A DNA stretch of 64,000 nucleotides. Origin: an uncultured Shimia sp. (lineage in GTDB: Bacteria > Pseudomonadota > Alphaproteobacteria > Rhodobacterales > Rhodobacteraceae). This document shows positions 1 to 9,513 of this stretch, one piece after another; the stretch's first letter is position 1; each line of letters opens with the position of its first letter. Both the position numbers and the translations under genes were made by a program. Under the pieces are notes generated by a model, which saw only the letters and a program-made list of their open reading frames with translations, made no database searches and was not told the origin of the DNA. The stretch is taken from NCBI GenBank assembly GCA_937897325.1, contig CALCOY010000015.1:124001-188000 (forward strand), written 5' to 3'.

Positions 1-880
1 AAAGGTACTTCTTAGAGTATCTTTTGCCTGCCCAGCCCGCGAGCAAGGTCCCCCCTATATTGGCCAGGCCGATGAGTGAGATCGCAACCGCGCCGAGTGC
101 GCTTGTCGTGGTGATCCCAAGATTGTGCAAAACGCCGCCCGGCATGATGGGGCCGCACATCTCGGTTACAAAGGCGGGGAAATGGGCCGTGACAAAGGCC
201 AGTTGATAGCCGCAGGAAAAGAAGCCGAGGAAAATGAGCGTATAGGATGGATCCTTGAAAGCCTTGACCAGGATCTGGCCCATGCTTTCTTCCAGTTCTG
301 CCTTGGAAGCCAGAGCCGGGGCACGCATCAGTGGTAAGGTCAGAAGAACAGCCAGGACCGATACGGCGAAGATCAGAAAGACGGATTGCCAGCTCATCAT
401 CGTCAGCATCCATTCCGCCAGAGGTGCGCCAAAGACCTGCCCGGCAGAACCTGCGGCAGTCGCTATGGCCAGCGACATGGAACGGTTTTCATCAGAAGCC
501 GCACGGCCAACCACCGCAAGGATTACGCCAAAGCCTGTGCCCGCAATACCGAAACCCACCAGCCAATTGTAGATCTGATGTTCGATCGGCAGAGTCGCGA
601 AGGCCGACAGGACCAGACCCGCCGCATAGATCACAGCACCGAAGACAATCGCTTTGCGGTCCCCGATCTTTTCCGCAATTGCTCCGAAGATGGGTTGGCC
701 GATCCCCCAAGCAAGGTTCTGGATTGCGATGGCCAGCGAAAACTCAGCCCGGAGCCAGCCGAATTCTTCTGCAATTGGGATCTGGAACACCCCGAACGAC
801 GCGCGGATCGCAAAGCTGACCAGAATGATCACGCAGCCCACAACAAGAACCGGTGTGAAAAGGGGGGTGCGCTGTTGCAT
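1..880 (-). CDS. MFS transporter, C-terminally cut by the window edge
   Basis: Reading leftward from the ATG at 880 gives about 293 residues without a stop up to the window edge. The protein is a run of hydrophobic helices, beginning MQQRTPLFTPVLVVG, typical of a major facilitator superfamily carrier. The first half carries the usual loop between TM2 and TM3 (a GIGQPIFGAIAEKIGDRK-type segment, the family G-x-x-x-D-R-x signature region). Full members have about 400 residues, so roughly the last quarter lies outside. It probably moves a small organic anion across the inner membrane, but the substrate cannot be told from sequence. The gene is divergent from zapE, with 137 bp between the two starts. 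Confidence 0.8.
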   Translation of the reverse strand, partial: MQQRTPLFTPVLVVGCVIILVSFAIRASFGVFQIPIAEEFGWLRAEFSLAIAIQNLAWGIGQPIFGAIAEKIGDRKAIVFGAVIYAAGLVLSAFATLPIEHQIYNWLVGFGIAGTGFGVILAVVGRAASDENRSMSLAIATAAGSAGQVFGAPLAEWMLTMMSWQSVFLIFAVSVLAVLLTLPLMRAPALASKAELEESMGQILVKAFKDPSYTLIFLGFFSCGYQLAFVTAHFPAFVTEMCGPIMPGGVLHNLGITTTSALGAVAISLIGLANIGGTLLAGWAGKRYSKKYL

Positions 881-1017
881 AGGTAATCTCACTTTGGCTG
901 CGCTCCATGCTACGCGTTGCGGCAGGCCCGTCAAATCAGGATTTCATCGAGGTGCCGCACGAATTTTGATCTAACGCGCGGCTTTCCTGTTTTCGCGCCG
1001 AAGGCTAAGCCTGTGCC

Positions 1018-2073
1018 ATGATTGATTTGACGGCCCTCTATAAAGAAAAAGTCGCAGCAGGTGTGCTGACCTATGATCCCGTTCAAGAGGCTATATTGCC
1101 GGAATTTCAGCGCATCCTCGACGCGCTGGCTGTTCCGGTCAGAAAAGGGTTCTTTCGCAAGGTACCCGAAGCGCCCAAGGGTCTTTATCTTTGGGGTGGT
1201 GTGGGGCGCGGAAAATCCATGCTGATGGATCTGTTTGTCGATGCAGCGAACGTGCCCGCCCGTCGGGTGCATTTTCACGCTTTCATGCAGGAAATTCACG
1301 CCGCCATGCATGTCGCGCGCCAACGCGGTGTGGATGATGCGATTGCACCCGTCGCAGCAGATGTCTCGGCCAAAGTGCGCCTTTTGGCTTTTGACGAGAT
1401 GCAGATCACTGACATAACGGATGCGATGATCGTCGGGCGTCTGTTTGAAGCGCTGTTTGCCACCGGTGTCGTGGTTGTCACAACGTCAAACCGGGTGCCG
1501 GATGATCTTTATAAGAACGGGCTGAACCGGCAGCTTTTCCTGCCGTTCATTGAGCTTATCAAAGAGCGTATGGTTGTGTGGGAGCTCGCCTCGCCCACGG
1601 ATTACCGGCAAGACAGGCTGGAGGGCGCCCCGGTTTACTTCACGCCGTTGGGTCCGGCGGCGCGGGCTGGCATGGACGCGATCTGGCATGATCTGGCCGG
1701 CGCAGAGAAGGGACCGCTGCTGTTGCAGGTCAAGGGCCGAGCGGTTGAGATCCCGACCTTCAGCAATGGGGTTGGGCGCGCTTCGTTCTTTGACCTTTGC
1801 GCCAAGCCGCTGGGTCCGGCGGACTATCTGGCCTTGGCCGAAGCGGTCAAAGTGTTGATGATCGACGAGATCCCGACCTTGTCGCGGACCAACTTCAACG
1901 AGGCCAAGCGGTTTGTCACGTTGATCGATGCGCTGTATGAGGCGCGTGTGCGACTGATCTGCTCTGCCGCAGCGAAGCCGGAGATGCTCTATCTGGAAGG
2001 GGAGGGCACGTTCGAGTTTGAACGCACAGCATCCCGCCTGCGCGAGATGCAAAGTGTCGATTGGTCTGTTTAG
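1018..2073 (+). CDS. zapE: Cell division protein ZapE / AFG1-like ATPase
   Basis: 351 residues, the normal length for the AFG1/ZapE AAA-type ATPases. The Walker A motif GGVGRGKS lies at residues 60-67 and the Walker B motif LLAFDE near 122-127, followed by a sensor-1-like VVVVTTSNRVP stretch. ZapE proteins act at the Z-ring during constriction; the mitochondrial relatives help turn over membrane complexes. The family is established by the motifs and layout; the role in this organism is inferred. The ATG at 1018 was chosen because it opens directly into the conserved N-terminal segment. Confidence 0.9.
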   Translation: MIDLTALYKEKVAAGVLTYDPVQEAILPEFQRILDALAVPVRKGFFRKVPEAPKGLYLWGGVGRGKSMLMDLFVDAANVPARRVHFHAFMQEIHAAMHVARQRGVDDAIAPVAADVSAKVRLLAFDEMQITDITDAMIVGRLFEALFATGVVVVTTSNRVPDDLYKNGLNRQLFLPFIELIKERMVVWELASPTDYRQDRLEGAPVYFTPLGPAARAGMDAIWHDLAGAEKGPLLLQVKGRAVEIPTFSNGVGRASFFDLCAKPLGPADYLALAEAVKVLMIDEIPTLSRTNFNEAKRFVTLIDALYEARVRLICSAAAKPEMLYLEGEGTFEFERTASRLREMQSVDWSV

Positions 2074-2079
2074 AGACCG

Positions 2080-2271
2080 CTATGGCTGACTTTGAACAAC
2101 GCCCATCAGGTGGTTGGCCATGTTCTGAGGATCGCTGACCTGAACGAAATAAACAGCCGCCGCGATCACCAGAGCTGCCGAAAAATAAGTCATCCACTGC
2201 AATTGCTTCGAAATCGACTGGTCTTCAGCCCGGACCGGACCGCTTGCCATATGTGTATTTCGGTACTGCAT
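2080..2271 (-). CDS. Small single-pass membrane protein, function unknown
   Basis: A 63-residue protein with a polar N-terminus and one clear membrane segment at about residues 28-46 (MTYFSAALVIAAAVYFVQV). The ATG at 2271 follows a GGGGG run 4-5 bases upstream, which supports this start over the internal ATG. It converges with zapE, six bases beyond the zapE stop, and lies upstream of folC on the same strand. No family was recognised. Confidence 0.55.
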   Translation of the reverse strand: MQYRNTHMASGPVRAEDQSISKQLQWMTYFSAALVIAAAVYFVQVSDPQNMANHLMGVVQSQP

Positions 2272-2372
2272 ATTGCCCCCAATGCTGCATGCCGACTCAA
2301 AAAATGGATTGTTTCAATCCGTTACACGCTCTGTTTTAGCGGTTTAGACCCTGTTTGCCTAAAGCACAGAGT

Positions 2373-3647
2373 CTAAGAGCCGTGTTTGAGCAAGATTTTG
2401 CCTGCGAGGTAAAGAGAGCCGCAGATGAGGATCCTTGAGGTCTGATTTTGCTTGACTATTTCATTCACAGCCCTGTGGACATTTCCTGCTACTTCGGCCT
2501 CGAACCCAACGCTTTGTGCCGCTGCCGCGGTGTCTTCCGCTGGCAGGGTGTTTTTTTCGCCCGGAATGGAAACAGCATAGAGTTTCGTGATCTGCGCCAA
2601 GAGCGGTTCCAGATAGCCCGACACATCCTTCGTGTTGAGCATGCCGCAGATCATCATCGTTGGGCGTTGCGGCATCCTGCTTAGGGTCTTGGCGATGGCC
2701 TTTCCGGCGGCAGGGTTGTGGCCACCGTCCAGCAGGAATTCCGCTTTGGGGGCGAGATCAATCAACGGGCCACGCTTCAGGCTTTGCATCCGCGCGGGCC
2801 ATTCAGCCTTAGCCACGGCGGCTTCGGCAGCGACCTCACCAAAGCCCAGGCGGCGCAAAGCGGCAAGCGCCATGCCTGCGTTCTGGATCTGGTGATCGCC
2901 CGACAGCACCGGTCGGGGTAGATCCAGAAGACCATGATCGTCCTGATAGACCATGCCGTCCCGTTCAGGCCCTGCATGCCAATGCTGCCCATAGGCAAGA
3001 ATTGGCGCCCCCCTTGAATGTGCGGTGTTTTCGATGACATCCAGCGCGACATCTTCCTGTGGACCGACAATCATCGGCACTTGCCGTTTGATAATCCCGG
3101 CCTTTTCGAAGGCGATCTTGCCAAGCGTGTTGCCCAGAAAGGCCTCATGATCCATCGAAACGGGTGTGATTATCGTCAAGACAGGTTTTTCTATGACGTT
3201 CGTGGCGTCGAGCCGCCCGCCAAGCCCGACCTCCAGCAATGTGTAGTCGGCCTGAGCCCTCGCAAAGGCCAGCAAAGCTGCGCACGTCGTGATCTCGAAA
3301 TACGTGATTGGACTGTCACCATTGGCCTGGTAGCACTCATCAAGAACTGCGGTTAGCGCATCTTCTTCGATCAGTTCCCCCGCCAGACGGATGCGTTCGT
3401 GAAAGCGTGTTAGATGGGGCGAGGTATAAGCATGGACCTTTCGCCCCGCCGCTTCCAGACCCGATCGGATCATGGCCTGGGTCGAGCCCTTGCCATTGGT
3501 GCCAGCGATGTGGATGACGGGCGGCAGATCGTTCTGCGGATTGCCCAACAGATCCAAAAGCCGCCAGACCCGGTCAAGCGTCAGGTCAATCAGTTTAGGG
3601 TGCAGCGCCATCATCCGTTCAAGGATGAGGTCGGAACCTTGGGTCAT
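2373..3647 (-). CDS. folC: Bifunctional dihydrofolate synthase / folylpolyglutamate synthase
   Basis: 424 residues of the Mur-ligase fold. The P-loop GTNGKGST falls near residues 49-56 and is the FolC signature. The second FolC signature (LEVGLGGRLDATN) follows around residue 140. The enzyme adds glutamate to dihydropteroate and then extends the glutamate tail of reduced folates in the cytoplasm. Its ATG overlaps the accD stop by four bases (ATGA), so the two are translationally coupled. An accD-folC order is common in proteobacteria. Nothing unusual was seen. Confidence 0.95.
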   Translation of the reverse strand: MTQGSDLILERMMALHPKLIDLTLDRVWRLLDLLGNPQNDLPPVIHIAGTNGKGSTQAMIRSGLEAAGRKVHAYTSPHLTRFHERIRLAGELIEEDALTAVLDECYQANGDSPITYFEITTCAALLAFARAQADYTLLEVGLGGRLDATNVIEKPVLTIITPVSMDHEAFLGNTLGKIAFEKAGIIKRQVPMIVGPQEDVALDVIENTAHSRGAPILAYGQHWHAGPERDGMVYQDDHGLLDLPRPVLSGDHQIQNAGMALAALRRLGFGEVAAEAAVAKAEWPARMQSLKRGPLIDLAPKAEFLLDGGHNPAAGKAIAKTLSRMPQRPTMMICGMLNTKDVSGYLEPLLAQITKLYAVSIPGEKNTLPAEDTAAAAQSVGFEAEVAGNVHRAVNEIVKQNQTSRILICGSLYLAGKILLKHGS

Positions 3648-4579
3648 TCAGTAACAGCCTCGGGTGCTGTTTCGTCCTTGTTAGAGACTGTTTCGGGCTC
3701 GGGTTTTGGCAGATCGCCCTTCACAGGCGGTGTCAGTCCCAACAGCATTCGTGTAATCTGGATGAGTTCGTCGCGCATTTCCGTGCGTGGGGTTACGCGG
3801 TCAAGCATCCCGTGATCCAGTAGATATTCAGCTCGCTGGAAGCCTTCGGGCAATTTCTCGCGGATGGTCTGTTCTATCACGCGTGGACCTGCAAAGCAGA
3901 TAAGGGCGTTAGGCTCTGCAATATGGACGTCACCCAACATCGCGTAGCTCGCCGTCACCCCGCCCGTTGTAGGGTGGGTCAGCACGACGATGTAGGGCAG
4001 TCCCGCCTCTTTCAGCATCTGTATGGCAACGGTGGTGCGCGGCATCTGCATGAGGCTCAGGATCCCCTCTTGCATTCGCGCGCCACCTGCGGCGGAAAAC
4101 AGGATGAGCGGGCGCTTAAAGCGCACGGCCTCTTCCGCCGCAGCGATGATGGCGTTCCCCACATACATCCCCATCGACCCGGCCATGAAACTGAAATCCT
4201 GCGCCGCGGCAACGATGGGCGTGCGACCGATTTCGCCCTTGGCGATCAGCATCGCCTCGGCTTCGCCGGTTTCCTTCTGGGCCGCCTTCATCCGGTCGGG
4301 ATAGCGTTTCTGGTCGCGGAATTGGAGCGGGTCCGGCTGCGGCAGAGGTACCTCGACCTCGTTGAAAACACCCCCGTCAAAGAGCGCGATAAACCTGTCG
4401 CGGGGTGTGATGCCCATATGATGGCCGCAATTGGTGCAGACATTTAGATTGTCCGACACCTCCCGGTGGAACAGCATCGTGCCGCAATTGTCGCATTTCG
4501 TCCAAAGATTGTCGGGCGTTTCGCGCCGCGAAAAGATGGAGTTGATGCGCGGCCGAACATAATTCGTGATCCAGTTCAT
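3644..4579 (-). CDS. accD: Acetyl-CoA carboxylase carboxyltransferase subunit beta
   Basis: 311 residues. The N-terminal zinc ribbon is intact, with cysteines at 29, 32, 48 and 51 (CDNC and CTNC). A crotonase-like carboxyltransferase domain follows, with the SMGMYVGNAI and GGARMQEG segments that build the oxyanion hole. It pairs with AccA to transfer the carboxyl group from biotin to acetyl-CoA, the first step of fatty acid synthesis. The C-terminal 30 residues are acidic and low in complexity, as in other alphaproteobacterial AccD proteins. First gene of the accD-folC pair. Confidence 0.96.
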   Translation of the reverse strand: MNWITNYVRPRINSIFSRRETPDNLWTKCDNCGTMLFHREVSDNLNVCTNCGHHMGITPRDRFIALFDGGVFNEVEVPLPQPDPLQFRDQKRYPDRMKAAQKETGEAEAMLIAKGEIGRTPIVAAAQDFSFMAGSMGMYVGNAIIAAAEEAVRFKRPLILFSAAGGARMQEGILSLMQMPRTTVAIQMLKEAGLPYIVVLTHPTTGGVTASYAMLGDVHIAEPNALICFAGPRVIEQTIREKLPEGFQRAEYLLDHGMLDRVTPRTEMRDELIQITRMLLGLTPPVKGDLPKPEPETVSNKDETAPEAVTE

Positions 4580-4637
4580 ATGGGCCTTCCTGCTTCGGAC
4601 GTTGTTCTGAGTTAATGCGGGGCCGCTGGGAATGCAA

Positions 4638-5540
4638 TCAGCGACGCAGCACCAGTCGGGCAGTCAGCCAACTGACCAACATGATCCCGAAATCAACCCA
4701 AAGCCAGGGCCGTACAGATTCGGTGTCGCTTAGGCTGAAGGGCGTGATGTAAAGGGCCAGGCCATTCATGTCGTCAGGTTGCGACATGAAAAGAAGGGCT
4801 GAAACGTTGTTGATGAAGTGCACCGCGATGGCTGGCCCAAGCGTGCCCGACCGAGCAGTCAGGTCAGCAGTGACAAGACCAAAGATCGCGGCCCAGACGG
4901 AAATCATCAGCGCGTTTTCCCCCGCCATCTCGGGCATGTAATGTCCGAAGCCGAAAAGGACCGAAGGCAGCACTATCCAGATCAAAGGTGATCTGAAGCG
5001 CGCGGCAAGCTGCTGCTGGAGATAACCGCGAAACAGGATTTCCTCGGTGCTTGCCTGCACAAAGATGGCCAGCAGGGACAGCGGCAGAAGCACCAGCCAC
5101 AGACCGATCGAGATGCCGAATTCAAGCCGCTCGGCCCCGCCATATGGCGGTAGGGCCCAGATCACCGCATAAAGCAAGATCATTCCGGCAAGAACCAAAA
5201 TACCCTGTCTGCGGGCCGCAGCACCGCCAAAAAGCGATGCCAGTCCGCGCTTGTGCAGGGAAAAGCAGGCAAAGACCGTCGCGGCACCAAGCAGCCCGAA
5301 CTGGAACAGCAGCAGATACATGCCACGCGGTGTCGACCCGGTGTTGACTTCTTCAAAAAGCGCGTCGGCGTCAGACCCTGCAATCTGGAAGATCGTGCTG
5401 AAAACAGCCTGTGTTAGAGCCACATATATGGCCGCGATCAGCACCAGCCCGAAGAGAAGCCGCCAGATTTGCGGACGCTGTCGGGCGGGTGCCACGAAGC
5501 TATCGTGCGCGCGATAATCGAAGGCAAGAATGCGGTTCAT
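4638..5540 (-). CDS. CPBP-family intramembrane metalloprotease
   Basis: A 300-residue polytopic membrane protein carrying the three CPBP (Abi/CAAX-protease-like) motifs: EEILFR near residue 188, an FGFGHYMPE motif near 220, and HFINN near 265. These Glu and His residues are the predicted metal ligands of the Rce1 type. Bacterial members process prenylated or other membrane peptides, or serve in immunity and signalling; the substrate here is unknown. The start ATG overlaps the stop of the upstream ABC-like gene (5537) by four bases, so the two are probably co-translated. Confidence 0.85.
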   Translation of the reverse strand: MNRILAFDYRAHDSFVAPARQRPQIWRLLFGLVLIAAIYVALTQAVFSTIFQIAGSDADALFEEVNTGSTPRGMYLLLFQFGLLGAATVFACFSLHKRGLASLFGGAAARRQGILVLAGMILLYAVIWALPPYGGAERLEFGISIGLWLVLLPLSLLAIFVQASTEEILFRGYLQQQLAARFRSPLIWIVLPSVLFGFGHYMPEMAGENALMISVWAAIFGLVTADLTARSGTLGPAIAVHFINNVSALLFMSQPDDMNGLALYITPFSLSDTESVRPWLWVDFGIMLVSWLTARLVLRR

Positions 5541-8500
5541 TCAAGTGGTGGCGTCGGTGGGCCGACTTCTTGCGGAATGGGCACGCGTGCCTGCATCAAG
5601 AGTTCTGCCGCTCCGGCCAGGTGCCCGGCCACCGTTTGTAACAGACTCATAAGAACGGTTGGATCATTTTCGATGACGGCGCGGAATTCGTCGGCCCCGA
5701 TGCGCAGGAATGTCACGTCGCTTGTCGCCGTCAGATTAAGCTGTCGCGTTTCGTCCATGATGACCGACAGATCGCCGATCAGGCGCCCTGGATCAACGAT
5801 CGATATATCCTGTTCGTACCCGTCATCAGTCTGAATGGTCAGCATCGCCTGGCCAGAAACGCACAGATAGGCAGCATCGGCTTTGTCATCGATGGAAAAA
5901 ATCCGTTCCCCTGGGCTGGCAGTGTACCATTGCGCTGCGAAGGCCAAAAGGCGTTGGGACCGCAGATCAAGTCGGCTGAACAGTTCAGTGCGGCCGATAA
6001 CACGTTGCTTGCGCTGCAGATCGTCAGTGCCCACGCCTGCTGCGCCGTATTGCTCGATCACCTGCACATCATCCAGGCGGCCTTGCTTGATCTCGACAAA
6101 AAGGTCATAGGCCTGCGGGTTCTCAAACTTCTCTTCCATGAAGATCATGGTGGTTTCGGGCATCAACTCCCGCAAGGCGATCCTGGCGGCCCGCCGGGCC
6201 GTTGCATCGTGGCTGGCCAGGGCCTTGTCGAGAATAAGGATGTCGGGTCGCTTGATCCCCGCGCGCGAAAGGGCTGCGCGCTCATGGAAGCTGTTTTGCA
6301 GATTGGCCCCGCCAATGCCGGTGGGCAGATCGAAGATGACCTCGGCCACCAGACGCTTCAGGCCCGCTTCGCTGATAATGTTGGCCACGACTTCCTCTAT
6401 TTCATCCGCTTTGGACCCCGCGACGCCCGAAATGCGCCCATAAAGCGCGTTTTCCAGGATTGTAAGACGCGGCAAGTAGGTGTCAGGCTTCACAGGCAGG
6501 AAGGTTTCGCTGAGCTGCTTGCGGATGTCATCAGCGGCATCCCTCCGGATGCGCAGAATCTCCTCTTTGAAGCTGTCATGGAAAGATGGCCCGATCTGTT
6601 CGGCGGTGAAAGTGAACGGTACCGTCAGCAGAAGCGAAAAGTCCTCTTGGCTGATGCTGGCATCGCCCTTTTCGCGGCGCCGTGTGGCGATATCGACAAG
6701 GCGCTCGTATTCCTCCTGTTCGATGTTCAAGGCCTGAAAAAGCGGGTGCGAGGTGCCGTCCTTGCCAAAAGTCTGGTTCAGCGTTTCGATCACACTTTGC
6801 GAAATGCCGATAACGGTTTCGGTCAGACCGGCTTGCGCGACAAAGCCCAAAAGCCCCCCGTCCGAGGCAAGCTCTTCCTGAGAAATCAATCGCTTGGGCA
6901 CGGCGAATAGGAGATTACCGCCCAAAGGGATCGAGGGGTTGAAGGTTTCGGGATCGAATTGATTGACCCGATCGAGAAGTCCGCGTTCCTGCAGGGTCTT
7001 GGCCACTTTGGGGCGCAGATCCACGATCGCCGCGGACAATTCCGAATGCGCATTATACTCCATCCGGCTTTGCAACATCCGACGGAACATGAATTCGTCA
7101 AGGCCCATCGCGTGCACGATCTTGAACCACCAGTCGCGCACTTCGTCCAAATCGTCAAAGTTCGCCAGATCCGGGTCAAACCAGTCTGCGCCTATCGGAT
7201 CCAGGCTATTTCCAGCCTTCTGGGCCTCAAGTTCAATCTTCCGGCTGTTTCCGGGGATCCAATCGACGGTTTTCGGGCTGGTCATGAGCGGCATAAGAAG
7301 GTTGCTGCCCAGCGTGCCGTCAAACAGGTAGGGTCGCGAATGAGCATAGCCGATCCGCGCCGAGATCACCGATTGGTGCAGGTCCTTCAGGGGCTCGCCA
7401 GCGATTGTCACGCCGCCTGATCTGGGCATGACTTCACGGGTCAAAAGCTCTGCCAGGGCGGTGCGTTCAGACTGGTTAGAGACTTGAACGGCCACCCGCG
7501 CCCCTTTGGGGATGGTCAGGCTGATGTCTTCCAGCACGGGTGCGCCATCCGCGTTTCGGACCGTGACCTTGTCCAGCACGATATCGCCGCGCAGATGCGG
7601 GATTTCAGCGGGCCCGCCTTGAAAAAGCTCTTCGTCGAACGTGCCGGGTGGCGCGAACCGTTCTGTTACGATCTCCCAGCGAAGCGACATGTCCTGCGTC
7701 TGGTTGTAATAGGTTAGAAGCTCCTTCCAAGGGCCCGACAGGTCTTTGTAGGCGGCAAGGGCGGCGACCAGCGCGCCGACCGTAATCTCGCCCCGGATCG
7801 CAAGATATCCGCCGATAAGATAGAAGAAGAAAGGCGTCAATTGCGTGATGAAGTTGTTTAAGAACTTCATAAAGAACTTCTTTTGATAGATTCGGAAACG
7901 CACATCGAAGAGACGGCCCAGCCGGTCCGTGAACATTGCCAGACGGTAGCGCAGGCCGCCATTGACGCGCAGGTCGCTCATGCCCGCCGCGGTTTCACCG
8001 ATTTCTGCCGACAAGGCACGGATCTCACGGATCCGTTCCTTGTTCAGCAGGTTGATCTGGCGCTGAAGCATCGGGATGATCCAAGCCTGCAGTGGAATGA
8101 GCGCGATCCCCGCCAGGCCGAACCAGACCGATTGCAGGAACAGGAAGGTCACGATGATCAGCATCTGCCCGGCCTGGAATACCGGTTGCGCCAAGGCATC
8201 GCCCATCAGTCCGCCCATGGGTTCGGCTTCGGAGGTGACCATGCTGACCAGCTCACCCTGGCTGGTGTTGCGGAAATAGGATCGCGGAAAGAGCCGCATG
8301 CGCGACAAGAGCTTGAAGCGGAAACGCCGAAGCAGCCGTTCGGCTGTTATGCCCTTCATCGTGTTCAGGCGCATTTTCAACAAACCATGCACCAGAACTG
8401 ACAGAAGGTAGCCCAAGCACAGTGCAACCAGGAATTGCTCCTGGTTGATCTGGTAGCCGAACACGTTGATGATCCCGCTTTCAGAGCCGATCGCGTCGTT

Positions 8501-8626
8501 GATAATCCGTTTGGGCAGTTCCAGCGTTGCATAAAGAAACGGGAAGGTGATCAGCGTCAGGCCAAGCAACATCAGCTGATCGCGCTTTGAATACGCCCAG
8601 ATGAAGGAAAACAGACTTCTTTCCAT
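5537..8626 (-). CDS. ABC-exporter-like membrane protein with degenerate split ATPase and C-terminal cyclic-nucleotide-binding domain
   Basis: About 1029 residues from the ATG at 8626; an upstream TTG at 8644 is less likely. Residues 1-320 form an ABC type-1 exporter membrane domain. The ATPase domain begins near 350, but the P-loop position (near 380) reads VSNQSERT instead of GxxGxGKS/T. About 250 residues of unrelated sequence follow the Q-loop region. The signature position lacks LSGGQ (NLQNSFHERAALSRA) and Walker B near 795 reads LILDKA, with Lys for the catalytic Glu. A CAP_ED-type cNMP-binding domain spans about 880-1015. The family is clear, but ATP hydrolysis looks lost. It overlaps the CPBP protease gene by four bases. 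Confidence 0.85.
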   Translation of the reverse strand: MERSLFSFIWAYSKRDQLMLLGLTLITFPFLYATLELPKRIINDAIGSESGIINVFGYQINQEQFLVALCLGYLLSVLVHGLLKMRLNTMKGITAERLLRRFRFKLLSRMRLFPRSYFRNTSQGELVSMVTSEAEPMGGLMGDALAQPVFQAGQMLIIVTFLFLQSVWFGLAGIALIPLQAWIIPMLQRQINLLNKERIREIRALSAEIGETAAGMSDLRVNGGLRYRLAMFTDRLGRLFDVRFRIYQKKFFMKFLNNFITQLTPFFFYLIGGYLAIRGEITVGALVAALAAYKDLSGPWKELLTYYNQTQDMSLRWEIVTERFAPPGTFDEELFQGGPAEIPHLRGDIVLDKVTVRNADGAPVLEDISLTIPKGARVAVQVSNQSERTALAELLTREVMPRSGGVTIAGEPLKDLHQSVISARIGYAHSRPYLFDGTLGSNLLMPLMTSPKTVDWIPGNSRKIELEAQKAGNSLDPIGADWFDPDLANFDDLDEVRDWWFKIVHAMGLDEFMFRRMLQSRMEYNAHSELSAAIVDLRPKVAKTLQERGLLDRVNQFDPETFNPSIPLGGNLLFAVPKRLISQEELASDGGLLGFVAQAGLTETVIGISQSVIETLNQTFGKDGTSHPLFQALNIEQEEYERLVDIATRRREKGDASISQEDFSLLLTVPFTFTAEQIGPSFHDSFKEEILRIRRDAADDIRKQLSETFLPVKPDTYLPRLTILENALYGRISGVAGSKADEIEEVVANIISEAGLKRLVAEVIFDLPTGIGGANLQNSFHERAALSRAGIKRPDILILDKALASHDATARRAARIALRELMPETTMIFMEEKFENPQAYDLFVEIKQGRLDDVQVIEQYGAAGVGTDDLQRKQRVIGRTELFSRLDLRSQRLLAFAAQWYTASPGERIFSIDDKADAAYLCVSGQAMLTIQTDDGYEQDISIVDPGRLIGDLSVIMDETRQLNLTATSDVTFLRIGADEFRAVIENDPTVLMSLLQTVAGHLAGAAELLMQARVPIPQEVGPPTPPLE

Positions 8627-8818
8627 AGAGACCCCGGAAGGCAATGATGTGCCGGAACAGGCACTGACGGACCCGATGCGTCAAAAAAGAAAGTGGGTCA
8701 AACCTTTGAGAGAAAGTAGGTCCAGGGTCGTGGCTTTACAACCAGCAGGTATTTTGCGGGCCGGACCTCTGATGACAGTAACTGTCCAGAGGGGATAGAC
8801 AATCCTTAGACAGACAGA

Positions 8819-9325
8819 TCAGACACCCTTGCAGGCTTGCAGGGAGGCCACCGTAGATGGGTCCTCTGCGAAGACGGCATCGCCCGTCGTTTCGTTGGAG
8901 GTGACGGATATGGCGGTGCCGGCGAATTCAGATCCAGACACGGTGATCTCGCGCGCATCAATTGTGTCATCCAGATCGGTGGTGAAGACCAATCGTCCAC
9001 CACTTTCCATCGTACTGAGCCTGAGCGTCACCATTTTTTCGCCATCCAGCACGATCGGCATGTCGACCAGGTTCTCGCCGCCTGACACGATCTCGAAAGG
9101 TTGAAAGGCCTGAACGCCTTCGCCTTCTCCGGTCACGTCAAAGATCAGTTTGCCGACGCTGTTCGTCAGATCAATCGTGATGGCCAGATCGTTCAACGCA
9201 CATGGCCCCACATTGGTCAGGATGAACTGGTCTTTCGGGGCACCTTCGCGGAAATCCACTTGGATGTTGGCGGCAACCGGCGATGAGATTATGCCAAGCA
9301 TGGCAGCAAATACGGCGGATTTCAT
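8819..9325 (-). CDS. Secreted protein of unknown function
   Basis: 168 residues from the ATG at 9325, which has a GAGGGAC ribosome site eight bases upstream. This start opens with a Sec signal peptide, MKSAVFAAMLGIISSPVAA, cut after AxA. The mature part is acidic and rich in beta strands, with no recognised domain, and ends in a Cys-containing tail (LQACKG). A longer frame reaching 9430 adds 35 residues that would bury the signal peptide and is rejected. It probably sits in the periplasm or outside the cell. Confidence 0.7.
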   Translation of the reverse strand: MKSAVFAAMLGIISSPVAANIQVDFREGAPKDQFILTNVGPCALNDLAITIDLTNSVGKLIFDVTGEGEGVQAFQPFEIVSGGENLVDMPIVLDGEKMVTLRLSTMESGGRLVFTTDLDDTIDAREITVSGSEFAGTAISVTSNETTGDAVFAEDPSTVASLQACKGV

Positions 9326-9513
9326 GGTGATGTCCCTCTTTTGTATCTCAGCAAAGATAGGCCGCTCGCTATGACAGTCGAGAAAGACGCGCGGACGGTA
9401 GAATACTTCGATTGCCAACGAAGCATTCATGTTCAGATCGTGCTATTGAGGCAGGACACGATTTTTGAAAGGCTCAAGATGAGATCCAAAGCCCTTCACG
9501 CGGGCGTCCGGCC

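Noticed and set aside
8627-8644. TTG start adding six residues to the ABC-like protein
   Set aside because: The ATG at 8626 begins at the first conserved residues; the added residues add nothing.
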